Shown here piece by piece: positions 26,691 through 38,590 of a stretch of 64,000 nucleotides of DNA (position 1 is its first letter; every line of letters begins with the position of its first letter). A program made the translations under genes and the position numbers. Source of the DNA: Annulohypoxylon bovei var. microspora (lineage: Eukaryota; Ascomycota; Sordariomycetes; Xylariales; Hypoxylaceae); the NCBI GenBank assembly GCA_022836615.1, contig MU405304.1, positions 88,872-152,871 of the forward strand, written 5' to 3'. The notes beneath the pieces are model-generated. The model saw only the letters and a program-made list of their open reading frames with translations, ran no database searches and had not been told where the DNA came from.

Positions 26691-29579
26691 TTAAATAAAA
26701 ACGAATTTTTTGCGATGCGTTTATAATTATTATAATGTAAAGAAAAGAACTTTAATTAATTAATTAAAACTTTTAATAAAAAAAAACGAAAAACCATAAA
26801 ACGTAAAAATAAAAAATACTTAAAAAAAATGAAAAACGAATTTTTTAAATAAAATGATTTGATTTTTTTTTTTAATATACCACGTTATATTAATTTATTA
26901 CGGAAAAATAAGTTACGTTATAATTAATTAAGCTTATTTTTAATTAATAAAACCGTAAATGGAAAGCGTTATACGATTTAAAAATTAAACGGCATAATGT
27001 TAAGGTTTATTTTCTTTAAAAAACGTTTAAAACTTTTTATTAAAAACATTTAAAAATATTAAGAATTTAATAACTTTTTAAAAAATATTTAAATAATAAG
27101 TTTATATAAAAATATACCCGATTAAAGTAAAACTTAACTTATTTCTTATGAAAATTTAAAATTATTTAAAAATTAATAAATTTTTAATTTAAATAAAAAC
27201 CCTTTAAAAAAGTTAATTAACAAAAAAATAAAACATTAATAAATAAGTAAATAATATTTAAAAATAAATATAAAAATTTACATTTTTATTAAAAAAAAAA
27301 AAAAATATATTACCGTTGAAAATAATTTTAACTTTAATAAAAATTAATACACATTAATTAAATTGCTATATATTTTAAATAATACAAGTTTTTCCTTTTT
27401 TATTATTTTATTTATTTTTTCGAAACCTTTGTTTTTTTTTTAATTTTAATTTTCCACTAGTTTTTTATTAATTTTTTTTTTTTTTTTAATTTTAAATTAT
27501 TATTATTATATTATAAGGAGGCGTTTTAACGGGAAATTAACGAAAAGATTTCGTTTATTTTTTAATTTATTTTAAAATATTTTTTTTTTTTTATTATATT
27601 ATAATTAAGGAATTTTTAATTGTTAAATCTTTAATAATAAGTAGATTTTTATTTTTTTTAACACGTAACTTTACAAGTTTATTGTCCCGAAATTTGTAAT
27701 AATAAATATTAATCGAATATATATAAATCCCGTAAAACCTTTAATAAACTTTTAATAATAACCGGTAATTAAAAAACGGTTATATCCTTATATATATTTT
27801 TATATTTAAATTATAAAAACGTTTTAAATAATATTAATAAGTTATTTTATTTAAAAACTTATATATTTAAATGAATAAATTAATAACACGATAATTATTA
27901 TTAATAAAATAATAAAAAATCGAATTAATTAAGTTTTTATTATGAATTTTAATAAAAAAAAACTTTATTTAAAATAAAGGTATTTAATTAATTAAAGAAC
28001 GATAATTTTTAAATAATTTAATAATTTATTAAAAACTTTTATTTATTACATTTTAATGAATATATTGATTTATAATTACGCTTTTTATAATATAAAAATT
28101 TACGTTACGAATTATTTATAAAGTGTTAAATTTTAATAATTAATACGATTAAAGTAAATTATTATTTATTTATTTATATTTATTAATAATATAAAACTTA
28201 TTATTTATTATTATATTTTTAAATTAAAAAAAAATGAATTTATTTATATTAAACTTTGGCGGCAGTTTTACGGGTTTAATATTATTAATGTATGGAAGAA
28301 AAAGTTAATAAAATACCTTTATAATAATAAGCGTGTTAACTTTAAAATTAATAATTTTTTTATTAAACGTAAATATTAAAGAAATATTTAAGTCCGAGCT
28401 TATAAACATTTTTATAAAATTCCGATCATTTAAAAGTGGATTTTTTTTAATAAATGGAAAAGCTTAATTAAAAATAATTAATTTAATAATTACTTATAAT
28501 TTTTCACGTAATAATAATGGAAACCATGGGGAAACTTTAATAATATTAAATGTATAATTTAATAATCGTAGCTTATCGTAAAGTTCGAAAATTAATGAAA
28601 GTTATAAATAATATATTTTTTACCGAATAAGCTTTTAATTATTCATAAAAAGTTTAAATTTTATTCGCTTTTTAAAAACAAAGTATTTATTATATTTTAT
28701 TAACGTTTTAAAGATTTTTTTAAACTTTATTCGCAGCTACTTTTTAATATAAACCTCACTTTTATACGCTTTAAAAACCATAAAATTCATAACCGTAAAA
28801 AGTGTATTACTTGGTATATAAAAAGGTTTAAATATCGTATTAATCCCGAGTATTTTATAACGTTTTTTTATATATTATTTTATATTAATAATAAAATTTA
28901 ATGATTTAATTTTAACTTTTTTAATTATAGTTTAACATTTACGAAAAGCTATGATTAATTATATGGTATACGTTAAAATTTTAATTTATAAAACCACCAT
29001 TATTAATTATAATTTAATAAATTAATTTACTTTTATAAAAAAAATAAATAAATAATAATTACTTTTAACCGTATATAAAATAATAAAATAATTAATGAAA
29101 TTAATAAAAGCCGTAAGATTAATTATTGTAACTTGTTTAAGAATTTTAATTAACTTGTTTTTTTTATTTTAATTATATTTAAAATTAAAAAAAATGGTTT
29201 TTATACGTTGTAAAAGATTAAGTATTTATACCCATATTTTAAATTTTTTTTAAAACATATATAAATTTAATAATTATTATAATTAAAAGGAATTTTACTT
29301 TAAATTAAGTAAAAAAGTGATAATCGATAAAAAAATAATCGATATATTAATTTTATTTATATTTACCATAAAATTAATATAAAAAACATGTATTTTACCC
29401 GGCGTTAATAACGAAACTTAATATAATAAAATAACATTAAATATTATAATCGTTTTTATATAATATTAAAACGAACGAATGATTATTTTTTTATTAATAA
29501 AAACTTTATAATTTTTAATTATAAAAAATGTATTTAATTCGAAATTAATTTATAAAGTTAAAACTTTTTAAACGTTAAA

Positions 29580-29810
29580 AAATAATTTTATAATAAGTTT
29601 TAATAATTAAATAATTACTTTAATTAAAGAATATAAATTAAAGTTTATTTTATTAATATTTTATTATGATTTAAATGATTTTAACGGTAATAAAAAAGCC
29701 TACATTATACCTTATTTCTTTACCGTGTTAATTAATATAAAAAAATCGAAAATTTATATATTTAATATTTTTAAAAATAATGAAGTTATAAATAAAACAT
29801 AATATATAAA
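29580..29810 (+). pseudogene. Unknown ORF remnant, element 2 copy
   Basis: Counterpart of 9147-9374 in element 1. The frame reads KAYIIPYFFTVLINIKKSK with flanking stops. The two independent copies agree on the reading frame, which supports a former protein-coding region. Confidence 0.4.
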
Positions 29811-30770
29811 AATTAATTTTAATAAAATTTATTTAAATAAATATATCATTAAAATTATAAAACCTTTTAAAAATTTCCACCGGATTAAAACGTTATCGTA
29901 AAATATATTTTAATTATATAAATATTAAATAATTTACATATTATATTTATTATTTAAAAAACTTAAAACCTTTTTATAAATAATTAATAATAAAAACTTT
30001 AATTAAAAAAATACTTTAAACGTTTTTATAAATATCGTATCGAATTACATAAAAATATTAATTAAAATAAAGAAAATATTTTTAACGGGTTTTATAAAAA
30101 AACGAAGAAAAACCCGAAACTTACCGCCCGAAACCTTAAAAAAAATATCGGGTTTTTAATTTAAATTAATTAATAAATTTAAACCGATAAAATTTAACTT
30201 AAACTTATCCCTTAATCTTTAACCGAAAAAAAAAAAAAAAACGTTAATCGAAAGCTTTTACATTAAAAAACCCGAGTTCTTAAACATTTAAAAAATAATA
30301 CAGGGAATTTAAATAAATATAATTATTTATTAAACTTTAATTATAATTTAATCCTTATAATTAACTTTATTAAAGTTATTAAATATTAATAAAAAATAGT
30401 GTTAACGTTTTATATATAAATTATTAACTTTTAAAAAAATGTTATTAATAAATTATAATTTATATTACCTTATAATTAATTAAAATAAGAAGTATATTTT
30501 AATTAAATAAATGAAATAAATAAACGATTAAAAGCTTCGAAACTAAGCATTAAAAAGCTTTATTAAGTTTTAATCGTTAAATTAAAAAAAAATAAAAATC
30601 TTATAAAATTAAATAAATCAGGTAATAAAGTACTTTAATTAAAGCTTGAAACTTACCTTTTAATTAATAAAACACTTAAATTAATTTAATTGTTTTAAAT
30701 TATTTATAATTATTATTAATAATAAAAATTTTTATTATAAATAATATAATAATTATTATCGTTATATATT

Positions 30771-30781
30771 TAAAAAAAGGT
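30771..30781 (+). other. Polypurine tract of Gypsy element 2
   Basis: A-run ending in GG immediately before the right LTR. With the left primer site it fixes the element's orientation. Confidence 0.55.
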
Positions 30782-31038
30782 TATTATAAAATAAAGTATT
30801 TTTATTTTTAATTATATAATTTTTTATATATCTTATATTTAAATCGTAAGCCTTAAGCCATAACCTTTTTTAATAATTATATATCCTTTCACTTTAAATT
30901 ATTAACTTTTAATATTTATCGATTTTTTTTTCATTAATTAACATAATTTAATATATTGTTTTTAACGTTTTAATATATTAATAACGTAGTTATTAATATA
31001 ATTAATTTTCCGGGTATTTGAAGCCTTGTTTTAAAATA
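30782..31038 (+). repeat. 3' LTR of Gypsy element 2
   Basis: 257 bp, a direct repeat of 19712-19968; ends CCTTGTTTTAAAATA. Inverted relative to 7910-8166. Confidence 0.8.
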
Positions 31039-33990
31039 ATAATTTAATAATTTAAAGATTAATTTAAAAAATTAAACGATGTTTTATAAGGCGCGATCTT
31101 TAATTAAATTAATACGTATTATATAATTAATTAAAAGAAAATTTAATTCGGGAACTTTAATTATAAATCCGTAATAAACGATTTACGAAAATATATTAAA
31201 TATAAAAAAAAACTTTTAAAATTAAAATCATGGATTAATAAAAAAATGTTTAACTTTATATTTATTAATTAAAAGGTTAACGTTAATAACGATGTTAACG
31301 ATGCGATTAATAAATTTAATAAACCATTTATTAAACCACGTAAAATATTTATTAAAAAAATGCCGGTTAAACGTAAGCGGTTTAAATTAATTAATATTAT
31401 ATTAAAATGTTATATTATTTATTTCGGTTATTACGATTTAAAGAATTATTATTATATATTTTTTAATAAAAAGCTTTTTAATTAATAAAAATATTATTAC
31501 GGGAAATAAATCGTTTTAATACGTTTAAAAAATCTTAAGTTAATTATTAAAATCGAGGTTATTAAAGCTTTTAATAAATTATTTTATTTTAATAAAATAA
31601 TTAATTAATTAAACCGGTAAATAAAAAGTTACCCATTAACGTTTTTAATATTAATCTTTGGTACGGCTTTTATAATAAATTTTTACCCATTGAAAAATTT
31701 AATTATATTAAACTCCGGGATTATTATCCATGTTTTTAATTAATTATTTCGGTTTATAAACTTTAAAATAATTTTTAAAAGGGATTTTTTATTTATTAAA
31801 AGCCATTAAATCCTTATATTAAAATATAAAAACGTTAACATTTTAATATAAATTCTTTAAAAATCTTAAATAATAAAATTATTCGGAGTAATTTATTATA
31901 AAAGTTTTATTATAAACTTAATATTTTTCCGAATGTTTCGTCGTTTAAATTATTAATGGGATAATCGTATAAAGGTTATTTATTTATATAAAGTTAATGG
32001 ATCGATTATTAATTAATTAATTAATTAATACGATTAATTCGTATTAAAAAATATCCTTTATAACGTTAATAAAGCGGCCTTTTATATTAAAGGTAAATAA
32101 CTTTATAATCGAATTATTTAATTCGTTAAAATAAAAATAACCTTTTAATAATATTATAAATTAAGGTATTTTAAGTTATAAGTTTTTAAATATTTTATTA
32201 ATAATTTAATAAAAGTTAAAATAAAAGAACTTACCACCATTAAATGTAACGTATATAATATAAATAAAATAAAATAATAAATTAAATAAAAAAAATGTTA
32301 ATTAAAAAAAGGTTTAAAGTTTCGATTAATTATTAATTTTTATAATATTATTAATATTAATGACGGCGTTATTAACATAATATTAATAATTAATCGTTAA
32401 ATAAAGTTTATTTTCGATTTTTATTTAAGAAATTATATAATAAATATAATTATCGAACATTTAAATCATTTACGAGGTATAATGGTTAATATAAAATTAC
32501 ATTAATTTTAAATATAAAAATGTAATAATAAAATTATAATGTATCGATTTAAAGTGGTTAATTAAATAATAAATTATAATGTTAAGTTAAAGCTTTCGGC
32601 TTTTTATACGTAAATTTAAAATAAAAATATTAAACGTTTAAAAGGTATAATTAAAATAAAAACGTTAACGATAAAAATAAAAGTTAAACTTTTTATTCAC
32701 TTATAAATGGAAATTTTTAAAGTAATTATATATTTATATAATTATATTTTTAAATATATTTATAATTAATAAACCTTTTATAAAAGATAGCATATATATA
32801 TAATTAATAAAAATGGTTAATTAATTTAAAAAAAAAGCTATAATAAGTTTATTTAAAAATATATAATTATAAAGCTTTTATTATAATAATAAAAGTTTAA
32901 AAAAAAAGTAATTAATTTTATTAAATGAATTTAAAGGTTTAAATAAAGTATTTAATTAAATATAATTTTATAAATAATTATAAGATTTAAAATTTATTAA
33001 TTAATTAAATTTTATTAATAAAAAATGTTATTTTTAACGAAAATATTATATTTAATAAGTTTTTTAAAGATTTTAAAAACGATTTATTAAAGGTAATAAA
33101 CGTTAATTATAAGGTATAAATAAAAAATTTTTAAAAATAAGTTTTTAAGTTTAAAAAGGTTTTTAAGTTTATAAATATCCTTAAATTAATTTAAATTAAA
33201 AATGAAATAATTAATAAATTAATAAAAAAATAAATGCCACGAAATGAAATAAATAAAATAAGGATTAACATAAATTTAAGTATTTAATTAAAGTTTAATT
33301 AATTTTAATATATTAATGTAAAATATAATTTATTATTAATATTTAAACCTTTTTCGTTAACGTTTTTTTTAATTATTACGATTAGTTTTTTAAATTTTAA
33401 ATTAAAAAAAAATAAATTTATATTAAAGCTTTAAAAATTATAAATAATTTTGTTTTTTATTAATAAATTAAATGGTAAAATAAACCGAATTAATAAAAAA
33501 ATTATTAATCGAATTTAATTATTCCGGTTAATAAAAAAATTAAGGTTTATATATTAAAGTTTATTTTCGGATACTTTTAATAATTATTATTAATTAATGA
33601 ATTATTATATAAAGGAATTATTTAAAAAAATTAAAGTTAATTATTTATAAATTTATTACGAAATATATACTTAGGAAAAAATCTTAATAAATGATTTTAA
33701 ATGTAAAAATAAATAAATTTTAAATTTTATATAAATTTATAAATATAAAATTAATAAATAAGGTAAATATTTAAAATGTAAAGCTTAATTAATGGTTTAT
33801 AACGATTAAAAATTTAAAAATAAAAAAAATATTTATATAATTATTTTAATTAAAAAGTTTTTTTAAATTTTAATAGTTATAATAATTTACTTTAATTTTA
33901 AATTAATTTAATATAATATAATTAACGTGTTTATAAACGTTAAATTAAATTATAATGTTTTTATACGTATATTTTTAAGGTATTATTATT

Positions 33991-34175
33991 AATAATAAAA
34001 GGGATTTATTAATTAAAAAAAACTTTATAACTTTATGTAACTTTATGTAACTTATGTTATATAAAGCTACATTTAACATAAGTTTAAAAATAAGCAATTT
34101 ATACGTTTACATAACCATAAAATCGTAATATATCACATGGTATTATAATATAACGCATCGTGATTTATTATTTTT
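33991..34175 (+). repeat. RIP-mutated copy of a dispersed 185-bp repeat
   Basis: Aligns with 50782-50970 as its C-to-T and G-to-A version: the CTTTATGTAA repeats match GCTTTGTGTG units, and ACGTTTACATAACCATAAAATCGTAATATATCACA matches the copy at 50904-50937. Located inside the right portion of the outer Copia element. Confidence 0.7.
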
Positions 34176-35136
34176 AATTATAAATTAAAAATTATTTTAA
34201 AACTTTTATAAGTTTTATTTAAGTTTTAAATATCATTTTTATTTTAATAATGAAATTTAATTATATTTTTAAAAAAATTAAAGTTTAAATTAATATTTTA
34301 TAAGCTTTATGTATTTAAAAAAAATAAAATATTATTATTTTTTTATATTAATAATATCGTATTAATTTATAAAAAAAATAACGAAAATGTGGTTAAAAGT
34401 TTTATTTAAAGGTTAAAAATTAAATATAAATTTATAAAAAAAAACGATTTATAATGGTTTTTAAAAATTAAAATTATTAAAAATCGTAATAAAAAATTAA
34501 TTTAATTAAATTAAATAACGTATATTAAAAAAATTAATAAATTAATTAATGAAAAGATTTATATATAAAAATATAACTTAATAATTAAAAAAAAATTAAT
34601 TTTTTTTAATAAAATAACTTTTAAAAAATTAATTTATTAATATTAATGAAAAGTTAAATTATTTTTATATATAATAATAATTATTTAATTTAATATTATT
34701 TTTATTTATTTTTAATTAACCCGTTTTAATTATAATTTTAACCTTAATTACCACGAAGTTATTAATTAAATATTATTATACCTTTTATATATAAAAAACC
34801 TTATTTTATAATTCGGTGAAATTAATATTTTTAATGTAATTAACGATTTTTTATTTATTAATAATATTTTTAATCGAAAAAATTTATAAATATATGTTAT
34901 AAAATTATTTAAAAGTTTAATTAATTAAAAAATTAATAAATAAAAAACGGTTATAACGTTAATAATTAAAATTAAATTATTAACTTTAAATTAAATAATT
35001 AAAAAATCCATGTTTATATTACGGTTAATTTAAAAGTTAAATATAATATTTAACGATTTAATTATATATATTTAATATAATAATAAATAAATGATTAAAT
35101 TAATTAATAAAAATATTAAGAAATTAATAACTTGGC

Positions 35137-35310
35137 TTCGCCACGTGGATATATATAATTATTAATTACGTTAAGAGGTTTTAAAAGGCACGATCGAAGT
35201 TAAATACGTACCAACGGGGGATATGATGGCAAATGGGTTTATTAAAGCCTTAACAAATACCTTGTTAAATAAGTTTAGATCGTAGCTAAGGTTGGTAGAT
35301 ATATTAGTTT
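35137..35310 (+). pseudogene. Copia RNase H C-terminal remnant
   Basis: The frame gives HVDIYN-Y-stop-LR-stop-EVLKGTIEVKYVPTGDMM, then ANGF-KALTNTLLNKFRS. The pattern HxDxxxHxLR...GxIxVxYVPTxDMxADxxTKAL is characteristic of the end of Copia polyproteins. Stops sit where Trp and Gln are expected, as RIP would produce. This stretch keeps a more balanced base composition than the block to its left. Confidence 0.75.
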
Positions 35311-35423
35311 AATTGGAGGCTTGGAAAGATCGCGATTGCGACGAGGAGATTGATGAGATTCAAGGGTTATAAACATCAGATATTATCTCCAGATTTGCCG
35401 TGCCGGCTTTATCTAGGAGGATG

Positions 35424-35628
35424 TGTCAGATATCAGATGATTAAGGTAGGGAGATTGTGGCGATTATTGGGCCGGTTCATCCGTAAAAGATCAGGCCTTT
35501 AGTTATAACCACGTAATTGTGAGATATTGCCCTTTCTAACCATAACAACAATAATTCAGTTGATCAACCTTTTTTATCATCAACCACAAATTACGTATCC
35601 AGTAATTCATCCCCACTTTCGTGTGACA
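35424..35628 (+). repeat. Right (3') LTR of the outer Copia element
   Basis: 205 bp, TGTCA...TGACA termini intact, followed by CAAAG. Much less mutated than the left LTR. Confidence 0.9.
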
Positions 35629-35633
35629 CAAAG
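35629..35633. repeat. Right target site duplication CAAAG
   Basis: Directly follows the TGACA end of the right LTR and is identical to 6368-6372. Confidence 0.85.
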
Positions 35634-36171
35634 GCCGAAAGATGCTCGATGTCGACACACGGAGTACATGTCATCCCCAAAACATGGCAACCCACATTGC
35701 TTATTTACCTAGGTACCTAGGTAGGTTACGATTGACCTAATCGTTGGCGTTGGTCAACTTATGTGGGCGGATCGAGATGCCAGGGAGTCCTTCATACCAA
35801 CACCGCGGCAGGGGTGGACATTGTGTTCTGACTTGAGTCATTGATCACGTTAGCAATGTATCGCAACTTCGTGTCAAAACAGGAATACTGGGATAGTGGG
35901 ATGTTCTATTGTAGTTTAATAATATGTCCAAAACTAGATTTATTGGTAGTTACATGTGAGATCTGTAGTGCTAGATCGAGTTCATCACCCTCGGGGGGCT
36001 CGCAGCCTCACATGTACCGGCATACCGTCCTTTGGGTGTACTGTACCATTCCCGACGCCATAGAGACGTTCACCGTTCACAACATGGGTAGGTGTAGCCT
36101 TGGAGCCTCTAAGAATTTGGATTAGCAATCATGTTCTCAACTTCTCTAGTACGACCCCACATATTGGATGC
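35634..36171. other. Intergenic, no supported gene
   Basis: Unique-looking DNA between the retrotransposon and the P450 terminator side. Contains ACCTAGGTACCTAGGTAGG near 35708-35727. Short ORFs have no recognisable features. Confidence 0.5.
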
Positions 36172-37896
36172 TTACTGCTTCTCATCCCATTTCTCCCACG
36201 CTTCTTCGATGTCGAAAGTCCGCGCTATCAGCACTGACACTAGTCGGAGTTCAATCATCGCCAACTCCATCCCGATGCAATTCCTCGGGCCCAGAGAGAA
36301 CGGCGCCCAAGCTTCCTTGGTAGCGACGTACAGCGGATCGCCTTCGACAGCTAGCCAACGCTCTGGCAAGAACTCGTGCGGCCGTGGCCAGTAATCGGGA
36401 TTGCGCTGAACGCCGGGGACAGCGAGCCACGGCCCAAAGCCCTCCAGAGGATATCTAGTTGAAGAGCCTAGGGCAGTGACGGCGAAACCTGGAATACTTT
36501 GGCTATCACGGACTGTCGCCGCGATGGGATGTAGCCTCAATGTCTCCTTGATGGCGCCCAAAGTGTACGGCAAGGAGTATAAGAGGTGAGGCGATGTGAT
36601 TAAAACATCTGCTGCTTTCTCCGGGTCCGGTCCAAAAACGGAATCGTGCTCAGCTCGGAGCTTCGCTAAACAATCTGGGTTGTCCTGCAGCAGCTTCGCC
36701 ATGTAGCAAATGGTCGTTGAAGTTGTATCGTGGCCCGCAAAAATGAACGCCTTCAGATTTGCTATGAGTCTTTCGACGAACGCCGCATCAGGCTTTTCCT
36801 TAGACGCGCTAGGGTCGTCCTTATCGATATACTTCACAGCAAGGTCCACGATGGTCGTTTTCTTATGGTTAGTGGAGGTGTCCGATCGCAGTTTGCTCTC
36901 TATCTGTGGAAGCAGGACTTTACGCATGTCGTGATTGTTCCGCCTGATGGCGGCATGGTGCCAGGGCATCCTAATGAGAGGGAACACTCTTGCTGCATTG
37001 GCCACCATGCCCATCATCTTGATCTGTTCCAACAGGGCAGTTTTAAAGGCGCTGCTAGTCTGACGTGACTGTTCGTGTAACCGCAAATCTCTACCTGGAG
37101 TTAGTGTGTCGGAGTATAAGGCCAAACTACTCTATTCTCACTTACAGTGACGCCCTGACGATGATATCGAACGTTAGGTTGGTCGTCTTTTCCTCGAGCT
37201 GCAAGACTGGTCCCCAGTTACCGTCTTTACCTGCTAAGCCCTTGAGACCGTTCACAAACACAAGAACTTCTTCGATGAGTTCTGGGAGCAAGGCCGTCAA
37301 GTTCCGCGGACTAAAACCGGGACTGAATCTTGATCGCCATGTTTTCCACAGTTCTCCCTCCGCAGAAACTATATCCAAGTTCCCGGTTAGCGGCATCATG
37401 TAATCGACCATGATATGATCCTTAGGAAGACTCTTGGTCTGTGTGAACTGAGACGCAGCTACGGCGTCATGCACTGCTGCCAAGGAGCCGGCCATAGGCC
37501 AAAGGTCCAAATAGACTACCGGCGGTAGCTTCTCCAGGCCCGGAAAGTATTTGTCGACATTTTCGGCAAGCCAATTGTGAAACAAGTAGATGTTGACATC
37601 CGGAGGGCGAGCCGCACGGAAGTCAGCAAAGATAGGGAGATGGCCGAACAACAGGGAATGCGGTAACACCGGCTGAGACCGATTAGTAATGACTGGTCTC
37701 AAGCTCCTCGATTGAACCCTTTCGTCTATGGAGGAATTGAACTTACAATTCCCTGGGCTATCAACGATCTCACTCGGCTCCGTTCAACATATCCTCTGTA
37801 GAAGAATCGAACCAAGACTATGACTAGTAGAATGCCTAAGCTCCGTAGTAGAAGTGGTCGCACAGCGTCCGCTTCCGCGATATTGTATAGGCTCAT
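36172..37896 (-). CDS. Cytochrome P450 monooxygenase (CYP59-like?)
   Basis: Three exons, 37896-37747, 37672-37146 and 37090-36172, keep frame and give 531 aa. The N terminus has one membrane anchor (LLLRSLGILLVIVLVRFF), followed by PVLPHSLLFGHL after splicing. P450 motifs are complete: I-helix AGHDTTST, ExxR in KETLRLHP, the PERW segment, and heme loop FSLGPRNCIGM with the thiolate Cys at about residue 497. It is an ER-bound haem oxygenase needing a reductase partner. The text (LHPIAATVR, FSLGPRNCIGMELA) reminds me of the CYP59 group that includes aflatoxin/sterigmatocystin oxidases; that assignment is from memory and tentative. It lies 3.5 kb downstream of the PKS on the same strand and is a candidate tailoring enzyme. 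Confidence 0.88.
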
Positions 37897-38590
37897 GTCA
37901 ATGTGGCGCCGCGAATGCAGATCCGCTAGAGGGGTGGGGGTAAGAACTTTGTGAGTGAAATATATTGAACAGGAAATCAATTTGAAGGTGAGATCTAAAG
38001 AGATAACTAAAAGGTTCATGAGTTCTTTTTGTATAATTGGCTGGTTAGAATTTCTCCTTTTGTCGCTTATCTGTACATTCCTTTCGGTATCCATGTAGAT
38101 CCCTTCATACAGCTGTAGGTAGATACCTATTCATTTTCACGCTTATCACCGTGCTTTGCAGTCAACTCAAGATGCAAAGTGCAATTACAATTAATATTGA
38201 ATAGCAGCTAACAGTAACCTGCAATTCAGATTAAACCGAATTCAAGAATTAACTATGTTTGATAGCAAACACGTTTGTATGAAGCTGAGGAATATGTGTA
38301 GGGCATCTCGCCTCCGAAATTTCAGGGATCATCAGGAGGTCTGACCAAACAGCACGACTCATTACAAATACAAATACGAATACGGGCATGCTGACGGCGC
38401 GGTGTCTTCAATGTGACGCACTGTTCAGCCACTTCGAAAAAATGGGGTCATATCGGGTATCATAATAGAGGCTGAAGCGCGTTTCTCACCAATGACTGTA
38501 TGGGGAGACCATCATTGACCTGCCACATCGACGGACTCTCAATTTCTACATCTGAAAATTGTTCTACATATATCCTACCGCGCTTCGCGT
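37897..38590. other. Intergenic; may include the frameshifted tail of the DUF1996 gene
   Basis: No independent gene. 38460-38702 is open on the minus strand and could be the original C terminus of the neighbouring broken gene if one base is missing near 38700. Confidence 0.4.

Larger units (their letters stand above)
19712..31038 (+). mobile_element. Nested Ty3/Gypsy element 2 (plus sense), RIP-degraded
   Basis: 11,327 bp with 257-bp LTRs at 19712-19968 and 30782-31038. A mutated primer-site copy follows the left LTR and a TAAAAAAAGG tract abuts the right LTR, so the sense is plus. The order RT (about 24590) then integrase (about 26300) is typical of Ty3/Gypsy. About 3.5 kb precedes RT and about 3.4 kb follows integrase, which is unusually long at the 3' side. 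It is the inverted copy of element 1; the 142-bp length difference means they have separate indel histories. The flanking 5-mers (AATAA left, ATAAT right) do not form a clear duplication. Confidence 0.85.
6373..35628 (+). mobile_element. Outer Ty1/Copia LTR retrotransposon, RIP-degraded, containing nested elements
   Basis: Two 205-bp direct repeats bound the block. They start TGTCA and end TGACA (mutated to TAATA on the left), and a perfect CAAAG lies outside each end (6368-6372 and 35629-35633). The sense is plus. Close to the right LTR, frame 35137-35300 still reads as a Copia RNase H C terminus: HVDIYN, then EVLKGTIEVKYVPTGDMM, then KALTNTL and NKFR, with a few stops. A purine-rich tract (AGGAGGATG) precedes the right LTR. 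Subtracting the two nested Gypsy elements leaves about 6.5 kb, a plausible Copia length. Gag, integrase and RT are too mutated for me to place. Confidence 0.88.

Noticed and set aside
6480..35130. AT-rich block considered as a mitochondrial insertion or centromere core
   Set aside because: LTRs, target duplication and Gypsy/Copia remnants explain it, and residual CG dinucleotides with transition bias fit RIP.
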